Numbered from the stretch's first letter, positions 42,668 to 52,782 are shown. The stretch is 64,000 bases of DNA from JBBDWK01 sp040902885 (GCA_040902885.1 JBBDWK010000092.1:1-64000); one strand, 5' to 3'. Notes: a model not told the origin generated them from the letters alone. Made by a program: numbers and translations.

Positions 42668-43273
42668 ATGATAGGTTTAATTTCCAACCTCGGCATGACG
42701 AACGCGTCACAGGCTAACATCACACAGCTCCTGGTCGCATGGGGCAAGGGCGATCGGCAGGCTCTTGAAGCCCTCACACCCCGCGTGCAGCAGGAGCTCC
42801 ATCGTTTGGCCGTCCACTACATGGCGGGGGAGCGTCCCGGTCACATGCTGCAGGCCACGGCTCTGGTGAACGAAGTCTACCTGAAGCTGGTGGATTGGGA
42901 GGGTGTCCAATGGTCGGACCGGGCGCACTTTTTCGGCATCGCCGCCAGCATGATGCGGCGCGTGCTGGTGGATTACGCCCGGTCGAGCGGCCGCGCCAAG
43001 CGCGGCGGAAATGCGATCCAAGTGTCACTTTCACAGGTTGACGATGCACCGCTGCCGCCCGGCGCCGATCTGATCGCCATCGACGACGTCCTGAAGGATC
43101 TGGAGCGAATCGCGCCACGGCAAAGCAAAGTCATCGAGCTTCGCTATTTCGGGGGCCTCAGTCTGGAGGAGACAGCCGAAGCCATGACTGTTTCCGTGGG
43201 TACTGTGCGGCGCGACTGGAGTCTGGCGCGGGCTTGGCTGTTTCGCGAACTCAGCCGGAAAGGCGCCTCATGA
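42668..43273 (+). CDS. ECF-like sigma factor of the TIGR02999 type
   Basis: 201 aa. Region 2 has ALVNEVYLKLVDW and HFFGIAASMMRRVLVDYAR, the signature of the acidobacterial/planctomycete ECF group I recall as TIGR02999. Region 4 has FGGLSLEETAEAMTVSVGTVRRDWSLARAW. It directly precedes, and overlaps by 4 bp, a Ser/Thr kinase gene, a frequent pairing in these phyla in which phosphorylation may regulate the sigma factor. A second start ATG is at 42695. It may control the palindromic divergent promoter upstream; no proof. Confidence 0.92.
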   Translation: MIGLISNLGMTNASQANITQLLVAWGKGDRQALEALTPRVQQELHRLAVHYMAGERPGHMLQATALVNEVYLKLVDWEGVQWSDRAHFFGIAASMMRRVLVDYARSSGRAKRGGNAIQVSLSQVDDAPLPPGADLIAIDDVLKDLERIAPRQSKVIELRYFGGLSLEETAEAMTVSVGTVRRDWSLARAWLFRELSRKGAS

Positions 43274-46200
43274 CGCCGGAGCGCTATCAACAGATTGCCG
43301 GCATCTTCCACCGCGCGGCCGAATTGAGCGATGCGCGCCGGACGGAATTTCTAACGGCCGCCTGTGACGGCGATTCCGGGCTGCTGCGCGAAGTTGAGTC
43401 GTTGCTGCGCGCCGGGGAACAAGCCGGGACGTTCCTGGCCACGGCTACGGGCGGAACGCTAGCACCCGCTCCTCGCATTCCCTCCGGGCGCCGGATCGGG
43501 CATTATGTGGTCGATTCTTTCCTGGGCGCGGGAGGCATGGGACAGGTTTACCTGGCGACGGATTTCCGCTTGGGGCGGAAGGTCGCGCTCAAACTCCTGC
43601 CGCAAGGAGCTGGCAAGAACGCGGGTCGCGCCGCTCGTTTCGAGGCCGAGGCCCGGGCTGCTTCAGCGTTGAATCATCCGAATATCGTCACCGTCTATGA
43701 TGTCGGCGTAGCGGAAGAAGGGCGATTCATCGTGATGGAATACGTCGCCGGCCGGACATTGCGCGACTTATTGGCCGCCGGCCCCATCCTCGATGCCTTT
43801 CCTAAACTGGGGTTCCAGATGGCTCGCGCCTTGCGGACGGCACATGCCGGGGGAATCACGCACCGCGACATCAAGCCCGAAAACATCATGGTCCGGCACG
43901 ATGGCTTCGTCAAAGTGTTGGATTTCGGTCTGGCCCGCCTCGTCTACTCCAGTCAGCCAGGAACTGAGAGCGCCCCAGGCGTCCGGCACCTGGGTACGGT
44001 GCGTTACATGTCCCCCGAACAGGCTTGCGGCGGCAAGGCTGAATCCCCATCCGACGTCTTTTCGCTGGGGATCGTTTTTTATGAGATGGCGACAGGTCAA
44101 CATCCGTTCCCCGCGGATTCAACACTGGGCACCCTTCACGCCATCATTACCTCCGCTCCAGTGGGCCCGTTGGTTGCGAATCCGTCCGTTCGCCCGAGTT
44201 TGGAACGGCTGATTCTCGCAATGCTGGACAAGGATCCGGCGAAACGTCCTACCGGAGCGGAACTCGAGGCCGCCCTGGAATCCCAAACGGGGTTCGCGAG
44301 CGTGGCCTCGGGCGGCCGCCATAACCTGCCGGTGCAGCGAACCCCCTTCATCGGCAGGGAAAGCGAACTTGCAGCCATTGAACCTTTGCTGCGAGACCAT
44401 AGCCTCCGGCTGCTAACCCTGACGGGTCCCGGCGGAACGGGCAAGACCCGTTTGGCATTGAGGGCCGCGGAAAATTCCCTTCCGGCGTTTCCTGGCGGCG
44501 TATACTTCGCCGATCTGACCGCTTTGACGGAACCCCACCTCGTGGTGCCCACCATCGCAAAAGCTCTCGGTGTGCGTGAGACGACGGACGAGGACCTTGT
44601 CGCGGCGATCACACATCACCTGGACTCCCCAGAACCCGGACTCCTGATGCTGGATAACTTCGAGCACCTTCTCAATGCAGGCCCGCGAATCGGCGATCTG
44701 CTGCAACGTTGTCCTACGCTAAAGGTTCTGGTCACCAGCCGCCTGGCGCTCCGGCTGTACGGTGAGCAGGAGTTTCCGGTGCCACCGCTACCCCTGCCTG
44801 AAGAATGCGCGTGCCCCGATGCGGGTAGCTTGGCGGAGTGTGCCTCCATTGCGCTTTTTGTGCAGCGGGCTTCCTCCATCCGGCCGGGCTTTCATCTGAC
44901 GTCGGAGAATGCCGCTGCCGTTGCCCAAATCTGCCGGCGCCTGGACGGTTTGCCGCTCGCCATCGAACTGGCCGCTTCACGGGTCAAGGTGCTGCCGCCG
45001 GGCAGCTTGTTGTCACGGCTCGAAAATAGCCTGGAGATTCTCACGGGCGGCGGCCGCGACCTTCCGGAGCGACACCAGACCATTCGCCGGACGATTGACT
45101 GGAGTTACGAATTACTCACGCCCGCCGAGCGCAGGCTGTTCGCGCGGCTCTCGGTTTTTGTGGGCGGGTGCACGCTTGAAGCCGCGGAAGCCGTGTGCAA
45201 TACCCGCGAAGACCTGGGGCTGGACGTAACGGAGGGCATTTCGTCCCTGGTCGATAAGAGTCTGCTGAGGCAAATTGCCGCGGAAGCGGAGGATCCCCGC
45301 TTTTCCATGTTGGAGACAATTCGTGAGTACGCGCGCGAACGCCTGGAGGCCAGCGGAGAATTGCCCGAAACCCGGCGTGCTCACGCAGCGTTTTTTCTGG
45401 TTTTTTCGGAGGACGCGGGAGCGCGGGATCCGGCCGGACAACAGGCGTCCATCTCTGAGTATGAACGCGACTATGGCAACATACGCGCGGCCGCTCGCTA
45501 TCTCGTCGCCACGGACAACGCGGAATGGGCCCTGCGGTTGGCGGGGGCGCAAGTGTGGTTCTGGGAGCAACTGGAGCACTTCGCGGAAGGTCGTGAGATG
45601 CTCGAATCGGCTCTGCGGATGCCCACTGCCCAGGCGCCTACGTCGTTGCGGGCCCGAGTGGCCTATGCGGCGGGTACCCTTTGCTATCGTCTGGGGGACT
45701 CCGCTTCGGCGCGCCGCCTGCATGAGGATGAAGCCTTGCCAATCTTCCGGAGACTCGGGGAGCGCAAAGGTACGGCCTCCCTCATGAACGGGCTGGCCAT
45801 TATCAAGCATCACCTTCAGCGCTCGGACGAAGCCAAGGCACATTTAGAGGAAGCCGTCGAGATCTGGCGCGAAATGGGAGATGACGCGTCAGCGGACTAC
45901 TCGCTCAATAATCTCGCCCGCATTGCGGCGTCGCAAAGGGATTACGCCACCGCCCGGGCGATTCTCGAGCCGTTAGCCGCCAACTTCCGGGACCGCGGCG
46001 ACCTGCGCGGCGCAGCCTCGGCACTCAGCAGCCTCGGCGATATCGCGGCTTCGCAGGGCGATCTTTCCCGATCCAAGGAGCATCAACAGGACAGCTTGCG
46101 GTTGTTTGCCGAAATCGGCGACACCGCCGGAATGGCGCGCGTGTTGGTGGACCTGGGGAACTTGGCTCGCGAATCGGAGAGCTACGAGGAAGCTAGCGAA

Positions 46201-46512
46201 TACTACAAGGATTCGTTACGTAAGACAGCCCAGCGAGGCAGGCGTACGCATCTCTCGAGGGCTCTTGTGGAGCTGGCCAAGTGCGCTCTCCGCCAATCCC
46301 AGCCTGAAAGGGCACTCATGTTGGCCGGATCGGTGTTGGGAGTTCTTCAGACGGTAGCAGCCTCGGCGGGGAACGAGTACCGCAAAGCCGTTCAGGAGAT
46401 TATCGAGCAATCCCGGCGCGAAATGGATCCTGCCGCTCACGCGCAGGTTTGGGCAAAGAGCAGGTGCTTGACGCTGGATGAAACCTTGCGATATGCCCTT
46501 GAATCCAGCTAA
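43270..46512 (+). CDS. Ser/Thr protein kinase fused to NTPase and TPR domains
   Basis: 1,080 aa. The Hanks-type kinase (about 80-350) has the P-loop LGAGGMGQVY, Lys in VALKLL, catalytic HRDIKPEN and DFGLARL. A NB-ARC/AfsR-like NTPase follows (about 365-700) with Walker A GPGGTGKTRL and Walker B LLMLDNFEHLL. The C-terminal ~350 residues are TPR-like helical pairs (for example LNNLARIAASQRDYATARAIL and SSLGDIAASQGDLSRSKEH). No transmembrane segment was recognised. It is predicted to be a signal-integrating regulator for the sigma factor encoded just upstream (4-bp overlap). Confidence 0.93.
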   Translation: MTPERYQQIAGIFHRAAELSDARRTEFLTAACDGDSGLLREVESLLRAGEQAGTFLATATGGTLAPAPRIPSGRRIGHYVVDSFLGAGGMGQVYLATDFRLGRKVALKLLPQGAGKNAGRAARFEAEARAASALNHPNIVTVYDVGVAEEGRFIVMEYVAGRTLRDLLAAGPILDAFPKLGFQMARALRTAHAGGITHRDIKPENIMVRHDGFVKVLDFGLARLVYSSQPGTESAPGVRHLGTVRYMSPEQACGGKAESPSDVFSLGIVFYEMATGQHPFPADSTLGTLHAIITSAPVGPLVANPSVRPSLERLILAMLDKDPAKRPTGAELEAALESQTGFASVASGGRHNLPVQRTPFIGRESELAAIEPLLRDHSLRLLTLTGPGGTGKTRLALRAAENSLPAFPGGVYFADLTALTEPHLVVPTIAKALGVRETTDEDLVAAITHHLDSPEPGLLMLDNFEHLLNAGPRIGDLLQRCPTLKVLVTSRLALRLYGEQEFPVPPLPLPEECACPDAGSLAECASIALFVQRASSIRPGFHLTSENAAAVAQICRRLDGLPLAIELAASRVKVLPPGSLLSRLENSLEILTGGGRDLPERHQTIRRTIDWSYELLTPAERRLFARLSVFVGGCTLEAAEAVCNTREDLGLDVTEGISSLVDKSLLRQIAAEAEDPRFSMLETIREYARERLEASGELPETRRAHAAFFLVFSEDAGARDPAGQQASISEYERDYGNIRAAARYLVATDNAEWALRLAGAQVWFWEQLEHFAEGREMLESALRMPTAQAPTSLRARVAYAAGTLCYRLGDSASARRLHEDEALPIFRRLGERKGTASLMNGLAIIKHHLQRSDEAKAHLEEAVEIWREMGDDASADYSLNNLARIAASQRDYATARAILEPLAANFRDRGDLRGAASALSSLGDIAASQGDLSRSKEHQQDSLRLFAEIGDTAGMARVLVDLGNLARESESYEEASEYYKDSLRKTAQRGRRTHLSRALVELAKCALRQSQPERALMLAGSVLGVLQTVAASAGNEYRKAVQEIIEQSRREMDPAAHAQVWAKSRCLTLDETLRYALESS

Positions 46513-46781
46513 GCGTACTTGACTGGGTCGATCATTCTGCGCACGGCGGAGATGCGGTTAGCCGGAAGGCCGAGTTGCCTGGCATGGACCTGGATCAGAT
46601 TTTCATCGGGAGCGAAGTAGACGCAATAGAGTTTGTCGTCGGTGACGTAGCTATGAAGCCATTGGATCTGCATGCCAAGCCCACGAAGGACTTCCAGCGA
46701 CTTGACGGAGGCCTCCCTGATCTCGTCTTCGGTCCAGGCGCCCGCTCCCGGGATGTCCCGTTCGATCACGTACTCCGGCAT
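46509..46781 (-). CDS. DUF4242 domain protein
   Basis: 90 aa, single DUF4242 (SCO4226-like) domain, starting MPEYVIERDIPGAGAW and containing WLHSYVTDDKLYCVYFAPDENLI. Some members bind nickel; a role here is unknown. The stop codon overlaps the end of the kinase gene by 4 bp in convergent orientation. The ATG at 46779-46781 is preferred because the family begins there; the frame stays open to 46832. Confidence 0.85.
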   Translation of the reverse strand: MPEYVIERDIPGAGAWTEDEIREASVKSLEVLRGLGMQIQWLHSYVTDDKLYCVYFAPDENLIQVHARQLGLPANRISAVRRMIDPVKYA

Positions 46782-47013
46782 ATATGCACAATACCACATG
46801 CTTCCTTGGGGCCCTTCGGCCAAAACAATCAACCTGAGAAAGGCGGAAATCGTGATGTTTGACGGTACGCTGTCGCTGAAAAACTGGCACCCGCGCGGCC
46901 GCCCACGGCGCCAAAGATCGCTTCGTCAGCCAGAATTTCGCGGAGCTTAGCCTAAGGGCGAGAAGGCATTTCTCCGCGATGGTGCCGAATGTATCAGTAA
47001 TTATTGATTTTGT

Positions 47014-47100
47014 TGGTGCGGATGAGAGGACTTGAACCTCCACGTCCTTGCGAACACTAGAACCTGAATCTAGCGCGTCTGCCAATTCCGCCACATCCGC
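47014..47100 (-). tRNA. tRNA-Leu (anticodon CAG)
   Basis: 87 nt on the minus strand including an encoded CCA. Acceptor arms are GCGGATG and CATCCGC. The anticodon stem CTAGA/TCTAG encloses TTCAGGT, giving anticodon CAG, reading CUG. A long variable arm (TGTTCGCAAGGACGT region) identifies a class II tRNA, as expected for Leu. The T loop is GGTTCAAGTCC. Confidence 0.95.
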
Positions 47101-47144
47101 ACGCGGTGGATACTTTCCATTCTTCCAACAGGGCGGCGATCAAG

Positions 47145-48584
47145 TCAACCGCGAGCGGCGCTCGAAGCGGCTTTTCTTCGTGGCTTCGCCTCTCCGGGAC
47201 CAGCCCGCTTCTTTTCGTACGCCTGGAACTTGCCGCGGTATTCCTCGTATCCCTTGCGTCCCATCAGGCCGAAGGTGAACTTCTTCCCGAGCTCCACGCC
47301 TTCCTGGTTGAAGGCATCGATGTTCAGCATCTCGCCCACGAACGCCGTCTCGAATTCCATGAGCTGCAGGAAGGCGCCCAAGTGCTCCGCGTCGATTCTG
47401 CCCAGCGTGAAAGTGCAGTTCGGCCGCTGCGCCTCCACCAGGGCCGCGGCGGTGGCGCGCCGTTCCGCATCAATCAGCTTGTCGAGCGACTGCCCGGCAA
47501 GATAATCGAACGCGGCCAAGCCCGGACGAACCTTGGGAATGCGGCAGGAGGCGGGATATTTCTCCACGGCCCAGAAGGTGAACACTTTGTCATTCGGTCC
47601 TTCAACATAAAGCTGCACCTGCGAGTGCTGGTCCGTGGCCCCCAGCGCAACCACGGGCGTCTGGCCCACGTTCACCACCTTGCCCGCGCGGTCCTTGGCC
47701 TTGCCCAGCGACTCCGCCCAAAGCTGCCGAAACCATAACGCCAGCCCCCAAAACCGGTTTGCATAAGGGAAGGCCACCTGAATGGGCTTGTTGCGGCGCG
47801 TCCAGATCAGGTAGTGGCAGAGCGCCGCGCGCAGCGCAGTGTTCTCGCCCAAATCGGCCTGCCAGCAGGTGTGCGTCATCGCGGCCGCGCCTTTCGCCAG
47901 GTCGCGAACGTCGATGCCGATCAGGGCCGCGGGCAGCAGCCCCACGGCGGAGAGAACGCTGAATCTCCCGCCGACGTTCTCCGGCAGGGCGAATGTCCGG
48001 TATCCCTCGCGTCCGGCCAGAGCCGCCAAATCTCCCTTGCCCTCCGAAGTCACCACCGCGATGTGCCGCGACGCCTTCTTCCCTCCCAGCGACTTGCGAA
48101 GCCACTCCTCGACCACCAGGTGAGTAGCCAGCGTCTCCGCCGTGGAACCCGACTTGGCGACGGTCACCACCAGGGTACGCTTCGGAGTCATCGACTTGAG
48201 CGCAGCGCTCACGAACGACGGGTCCACATTATCCAGAATCACCAGCCGCGGATTCTTCTCCGAGAACTCGCCCTGCACCGGATGCGGCCCGCGCATGCCA
48301 CAATCCAAAGCCCACGCTCCCAGCGCGCTGCCGCCGATTCCCACCACGCACACCGTATCGTAGGAGCCTTTCACCTGGCGCGCGTATTTCCGGATGGACT
48401 TGATGGTTGCGTCTTGAAATGGCAGGTGCGGAAAGCCCTGGACACCCTTCTCGCTGATGCGCCGGACAGCCTTCAACGAATCGGACGCCAGCCCCGCGCT
48501 GCCTTTGATTTCGGCGCGCGACAGCCCGTGCGCCCCGCCGACCAGATCGGCCAGGAGGTTGGTTTCGTCGAATTGGATGCGCAT
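47145..48584 (-). CDS. pgi: Glucose-6-phosphate isomerase
   Basis: 479 aa glycolytic/gluconeogenic enzyme. Two SIS subdomains are seen: VVGIGGSALGAWAL in the first and VTVAKSGSTAETL in the second. Catalytic residues are in FALPENVGGRFSVLSAVGLLP (Arg) and the NIDAFNQEGVELGK segment with catalytic His/Lys region. A Lys/Arg/Ala-rich tail is the only unusual part. It lies 4 bp after the RDD gene on the same strand. tRNA-Leu lies just beyond its 3' end. Confidence 0.95.
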   Translation of the reverse strand: MRIQFDETNLLADLVGGAHGLSRAEIKGSAGLASDSLKAVRRISEKGVQGFPHLPFQDATIKSIRKYARQVKGSYDTVCVVGIGGSALGAWALDCGMRGPHPVQGEFSEKNPRLVILDNVDPSFVSAALKSMTPKRTLVVTVAKSGSTAETLATHLVVEEWLRKSLGGKKASRHIAVVTSEGKGDLAALAGREGYRTFALPENVGGRFSVLSAVGLLPAALIGIDVRDLAKGAAAMTHTCWQADLGENTALRAALCHYLIWTRRNKPIQVAFPYANRFWGLALWFRQLWAESLGKAKDRAGKVVNVGQTPVVALGATDQHSQVQLYVEGPNDKVFTFWAVEKYPASCRIPKVRPGLAAFDYLAGQSLDKLIDAERRATAAALVEAQRPNCTFTLGRIDAEHLGAFLQLMEFETAFVGEMLNIDAFNQEGVELGKKFTFGLMGRKGYEEYRGKFQAYEKKRAGPGEAKPRRKAASSAARG

Positions 48585-48588
48585 TCTT

Positions 48589-49428
48589 TTATCTTCTGCG
48601 GAAGGAGCTGGCGTGAGTATCGCGCAAGGTGGGGAATGTGCCGGACATGTGGTCGTGCCACGTCAGCCCTTCCTCGTCCACCAAGGCCCAGGCCAGGCCG
48701 AGCCCGGCCGAGAGGATACTCAAAATGGTCCCCGCGAAACGGATGGCCCGCTGACGCGCATCGGGCGGGTGACCATCGAAATTCACCACCTGCAACTGCG
48801 TCCAGCGCATGCCAGCCGTGCCGCCGCGGGCCAGCGCCCATAACAGGCCATAAAACACGCCCACCGTTGCGACCGCGGCCGCGTAAGCCGGCACGGTCGC
48901 CTTGGTGAAGATCAGGTCGCCGCCGCCCAGTTGGAAGACGAGCAGGAACAGCGTGATGCCGATGAGAATCATGCTCGCGTCGATGGCCGCCGCAATCGCC
49001 CGGTGCATGGGAGTAGCCACTGGCGCATCGCAGAAAATGACGGCTTCGACACTGGTCTTCAGCGTCCGCGGAGCATGCGGCGCGGGCGGCAGGAAGTCGA
49101 GCAGGGGCTGCTCGCTCACCGCCGGCGACGGCCTGCGTGGACGGCGCGAGGTCTCGGGCGCAACGTCGGAGGCCGACCGTATCGGCACCACCTTCTGCTT
49201 CGTGCGGTGGTCGAAGAGAGAGGGCTGGCTCGGGATCTGGGGCGCCAGCGGCTTTGCCGCAGGAGCCGGAGCGACCGGATTCACTGCCGCCGCCAAAGCG
49301 CCGTGCGTCTGGCTAACCGGATACGTTTCCGGAGCGGGCTTCGCGGCGTCCAGCTTCAGCCTGCGCCCGCACCGGCCGCACCGGTGATCGTCCTCGGAAT
49401 TCCGCGCGCTGCAGTAGCGACAGTGCAT
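48589..49428 (-). CDS. RDD family membrane protein with N-terminal zinc ribbon
   Basis: 279 aa. The N-terminus CRYCSARNSEDDHRCGRCGRR gives two CxxC pairs, a zinc ribbon. A disordered Pro/Ala/Arg-rich linker follows to about residue 140. Then an RDD domain with at least three transmembrane segments, including IDASMILIGITLFLLVFQL, and the family-type RDGRAI-like segment TAGMRWTQLQVVNFDG. RDD proteins may transport ions or solutes; function unknown. The ATG at 49426-49428 is chosen because the zinc ribbon starts there. Confidence 0.82.
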   Translation of the reverse strand: MHCRYCSARNSEDDHRCGRCGRRLKLDAAKPAPETYPVSQTHGALAAAVNPVAPAPAAKPLAPQIPSQPSLFDHRTKQKVVPIRSASDVAPETSRRPRRPSPAVSEQPLLDFLPPAPHAPRTLKTSVEAVIFCDAPVATPMHRAIAAAIDASMILIGITLFLLVFQLGGGDLIFTKATVPAYAAAVATVGVFYGLLWALARGGTAGMRWTQLQVVNFDGHPPDARQRAIRFAGTILSILSAGLGLAWALVDEEGLTWHDHMSGTFPTLRDTHASSFRRR

Positions 49429-49486
49429 CAAAGTCTCAACGGACCGGGGTCCGCCGCGGACCGTAGCTTGCAGGACGTTTTTCTCC

Positions 49487-51883
49487 GTGCTACGGTTTCG
49501 ATTGGGCTTGAATTGCACCCACAGGCCGTCCCCATATCTAACTAACATATTCGACAGAATTTGTCACCCCGTATACCCCGTAGCGCAAATTCTTTTTCTC
49601 CTGGCGGCGGGGGTGTGCGCGGAAGCACAGGTGTTGCCGCCGCTTCCTCCTCCGTCTCCGCAAGCGTCCAAGGCTCCCCTGCCCGCCCTGCCGGCAAAGC
49701 CCCCGCGTCCGAATGCGCCGGGACCGGATGAAGCCGGCGTGGCGTCCGCCATCGTTCAGAGTTCCGACGGGCCATGGCTCCGTTTGCGCGGGAAGGCCGA
49801 GATTGAGACCCACGAGATGCTGCTGCGCGCCGACGAGGTCGATTACAACCAGGACACGGGCTATGCCGAAGCTCGGGGCAACGCCTATTTCCAGCACTTT
49901 ACCCGCCGGGAGGAGTTGTGGGCCGACAAGGTGGAGTACAACACCCGCGAGGACACCGGCCGCTTCTACAAGGTGCGCGGCTCCGGCTACCCCAGTATCG
50001 AAGCGCGTCCCGGAGTGCTGACCACCAGCAATCCCTTCCACTTCGAGGGCGTCTGGGCGGAGCGCATCGAGAAGAAATACATCCTGTACGACGGCTTCAT
50101 CACCAATTGCAAGCTGCCCAAGCCCACCTGGACCCTGCACGGCCCGAAGTTCGACATCATTCCCGGCGAGCGCGCCATCGCCCACCGCGCCATCTTCCGG
50201 GTGCGCCGATTCCCCCTTTTCTATGCGCCCTTCTTCTATAAGTCCCTGGAGCGCGCGCCCCGGCGCAGCGGTTTCCTGACGCCGAACCTCGGAAACAGCT
50301 CGCGCCGCGGAAAGATGATCGGCATCGGCTACTATTGGGCCATCAATCGTAGTTACGATGTGACGTACCGCGTTCAGAATTTCACCCAGCGCGGCTTTGC
50401 GCACCACGTCGACTTTCGCGGCAAGCCCCGCGAGGGCACGGATTTCGACGCCATTCTCTATGGAGTGGACGATAAGGGCCTCAAGCTCCCCAACAGCAGC
50501 GAGCGCATCAAGCAGGGCGGCTTCAACCTGTACATGAACGGGAGGTCCGACCTGGGCCGCGGCTTCCAGGCTTACGGGAACGTCAATTACGTTAGCTCGT
50601 TGACCTTCCGCCAGGCTTTTACGGAGACCTTCAACGAGGCCATCTTTTCGGAAGTCCACTCGGTGGGCTTCGTGAACAAGGGCTGGTCATCGTATAACTT
50701 CAACGTTGCATTCGCGCGTCTTGAAAATTTTCAGAGCGACAAGCTAAACGACTCGATCGTCATCCGCAAGCTGCCCGAGATCCGTTTCAGCGGACGCGAC
50801 CGGCGGTTCTTGCGCCAGTCGCCGCTGCCGCTCTGGTTCTCCTTCGACTCGAGCGTGGGTCTGGTGCGCCGCACCCAGCCGCTCTTTCAGACGCGGCAGT
50901 TCCTGGAGCGCGCCGATTTCCAGCCCAGGGTGACCACCGCCCTCCGGTGGAAGGATTTCCATGTGCTGCCCAGCTTCTCTTTGCGGGAGACGCACTACGG
51001 AGAGAGGCAGCTTGACGACGTTATCAGCGGCAGGAGCATAGCGCGGCACTCACGCGACTTCCGGGTCGATCTGATCGCGCCCGCCCTGTCGCGCACTTTC
51101 GGCAAAAGCTTTCTGGGAGACGGGCTGAAGCACGTGATCGAACCTCGCGCCGCGTTCCGTCACGTGGGCGGAATCGCGGCCTTCCATGAGCTGGTGCGCT
51201 TCGATGACGCCGAACTGCTGGCGAACACGACCGAGGCCGAAGTGCTTCTGGTGAACCGGCTGTATGTGAAGCGCAAGGGGCAGGTGTGGGAATTGTTCAA
51301 CTGGGAGCTTTCGCACCGGCGCTTCTTCGATCCCGATTTCGGCGGCGCGGTGGTGCCGGAACGCAGAAACGTGGTGATGAGCGCCCTGGAGATGACGCCG
51401 TACGCATTCCTGCATGGACCGAGAAGCTATTCCCCGGTGGTTTCCGTGATGCGCATCGTGCCCCAGCCGTTCTTCGCCGTGGACTGGAGAGTGGACTACG
51501 ATCCGTTCCGCCAGCAAGTGGTTAACAGCGGCTTCACCGTGGACGGGCGCGTCGGAATGGCTTTTGCGTCGGTGGGCCACAATCATGTGCGCAGCTCGCC
51601 GCTGCTTTCGCCCAGCTCGAACCAGTTCCGCGGCCAGATCGGCTTCGGCAATCCGAACCGGCGCGGCTGGACGACCGCCTTCACTTCGATCTACGACTTC
51701 CGCATCGGCGCCATGCAGTTCTCAACCACGCAGGTGACCTACAACACGGACTGCTGCGGCGTCAGCGTGCAGTTCCGGCGGTTCAACCTGGGCACGCGCG
51801 TCGAGAATCAGATTCGCGTCGCGTTCGCGGTGGCGAATATCGGCTCCTTCGGCACGCTGCGGAAGAACGAGCGGTTGTTTTAA
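49487..51883 (+). CDS. lptD: LPS-assembly outer-membrane protein LptD
   Basis: 798 aa (start uncertain). A signal-peptide-like segment (AQILFLLAAGVCAEAQ) and Pro-rich stretch precede an OstA-type jellyroll (about 95-210; LLRADEVDYNQDTGYAEARGNA). The beta-barrel begins near PLFYAPFFYKSLERAPRRSGFLTP, a strong LptD-family motif, and continues to the C-terminus. LptD inserts lipopolysaccharide into the outer leaflet, so the cell has an outer membrane with LPS. GTG 49487 is the only clear in-frame start near the signal region; TTG codons at 49502 and 49508 are alternatives. Confidence 0.92.
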   Translation: MLRFRLGLNCTHRPSPYLTNIFDRICHPVYPVAQILFLLAAGVCAEAQVLPPLPPPSPQASKAPLPALPAKPPRPNAPGPDEAGVASAIVQSSDGPWLRLRGKAEIETHEMLLRADEVDYNQDTGYAEARGNAYFQHFTRREELWADKVEYNTREDTGRFYKVRGSGYPSIEARPGVLTTSNPFHFEGVWAERIEKKYILYDGFITNCKLPKPTWTLHGPKFDIIPGERAIAHRAIFRVRRFPLFYAPFFYKSLERAPRRSGFLTPNLGNSSRRGKMIGIGYYWAINRSYDVTYRVQNFTQRGFAHHVDFRGKPREGTDFDAILYGVDDKGLKLPNSSERIKQGGFNLYMNGRSDLGRGFQAYGNVNYVSSLTFRQAFTETFNEAIFSEVHSVGFVNKGWSSYNFNVAFARLENFQSDKLNDSIVIRKLPEIRFSGRDRRFLRQSPLPLWFSFDSSVGLVRRTQPLFQTRQFLERADFQPRVTTALRWKDFHVLPSFSLRETHYGERQLDDVISGRSIARHSRDFRVDLIAPALSRTFGKSFLGDGLKHVIEPRAAFRHVGGIAAFHELVRFDDAELLANTTEAEVLLVNRLYVKRKGQVWELFNWELSHRRFFDPDFGGAVVPERRNVVMSALEMTPYAFLHGPRSYSPVVSVMRIVPQPFFAVDWRVDYDPFRQQVVNSGFTVDGRVGMAFASVGHNHVRSSPLLSPSSNQFRGQIGFGNPNRRGWTTAFTSIYDFRIGAMQFSTTQVTYNTDCCGVSVQFRRFNLGTRVENQIRVAFAVANIGSFGTLRKNERLF

Positions 51884-51906
51884 AAGGGATCCAGCCGATC
51901 CTGTCT

Positions 51907-52731
51907 CTACTTCCCCAATACGCTTTCAATGAATGGGTTGACCGCGTTGTCTCGCACCGCGACGGGGATGTGGTGGCCGTAGTCCGGATAGACGATGGCG
52001 CGTGCGTTCCCTCCGTGAAGGTTGATCTCCCTGGCCAGACGGCGGGCTTGTTCAGGGTCGGTGCGGTCATCCTTTGCACCATTCATGATGAGCGCTGTGG
52101 CTTTGACATTTTGCGCGGAATAGAGAACCGAACGCGCTCGAAGCGCGCCGTTTCCGCCGCCTGTCTCTTCGATGATGGACTGGGCGATCAGCTTCGCCTG
52201 CATGGATTTCGAATCTGCGACGAATTGTGGCAGGTCATACAGACCCGATATCAACACAATGCCCGTTATCGATCCATCGTGCGCGGCAATGAGACCGGCT
52301 ACCAATGCTCCGCGACTGATCCCCACAATGAGGACTTTGTTCGGGGACACGTAGCCGTCAGCCCGTAGCTTTGTGATCACGGCTGAGACCGCATGTTGGG
52401 TATACGTTCCGCAAAAATCCGCCGGTCCAGTCGACCCGCCATAACCCGGTTGCGAGACCGCGACCGCCAAGTATCCGCGCTTCGCAAAACGATCAAGTAC
52501 GCCCCACCTGACGAAATCCTTACCGCCAAGCCGCGGCCCCTCTTGATGACCATGCACCAAGACCACGGTAGGCCAGGGACCGCTGCCCGCGGGCTTTTCC
52601 AAGAAATACTCGACCTTCTTGGATGAATCGTCCGGGTGCGCGATCACGAGCGTCTGGGCATGGACGTTGCTGGTGGAGTATGCTGCAAGCGTAAGCGCAA
52701 GCACGGGCAGGAATCGTGCACGCCACGTCAT
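51907..52731 (-). CDS. Secreted alpha/beta hydrolase (dienelactone hydrolase-like)
   Basis: 274 aa. A signal peptide ends near NVHAQ. The alpha/beta hydrolase fold has an oxyanion HGHQEGPRL region, nucleophile Ser in VGISRGALV (GxSxG), Asp near DDRTDPEQA and His in DYGHHIPVA. Mature protein probably hydrolyses esters or lactones in the periplasm. The ATG at 52729-52731 follows AGGAGA. It is convergent with lptD. No neighbouring pathway gene hints at a substrate. Confidence 0.9.
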   Translation of the reverse strand: MTWRARFLPVLALTLAAYSTSNVHAQTLVIAHPDDSSKKVEYFLEKPAGSGPWPTVVLVHGHQEGPRLGGKDFVRWGVLDRFAKRGYLAVAVSQPGYGGSTGPADFCGTYTQHAVSAVITKLRADGYVSPNKVLIVGISRGALVAGLIAAHDGSITGIVLISGLYDLPQFVADSKSMQAKLIAQSIIEETGGGNGALRARSVLYSAQNVKATALIMNGAKDDRTDPEQARRLAREINLHGGNARAIVYPDYGHHIPVAVRDNAVNPFIESVLGK

Positions 52732-52782
52732 TCGGCTCTCCTCATCTTTCAAACATACTCGATGCACAGGCAATTGGCGCGG

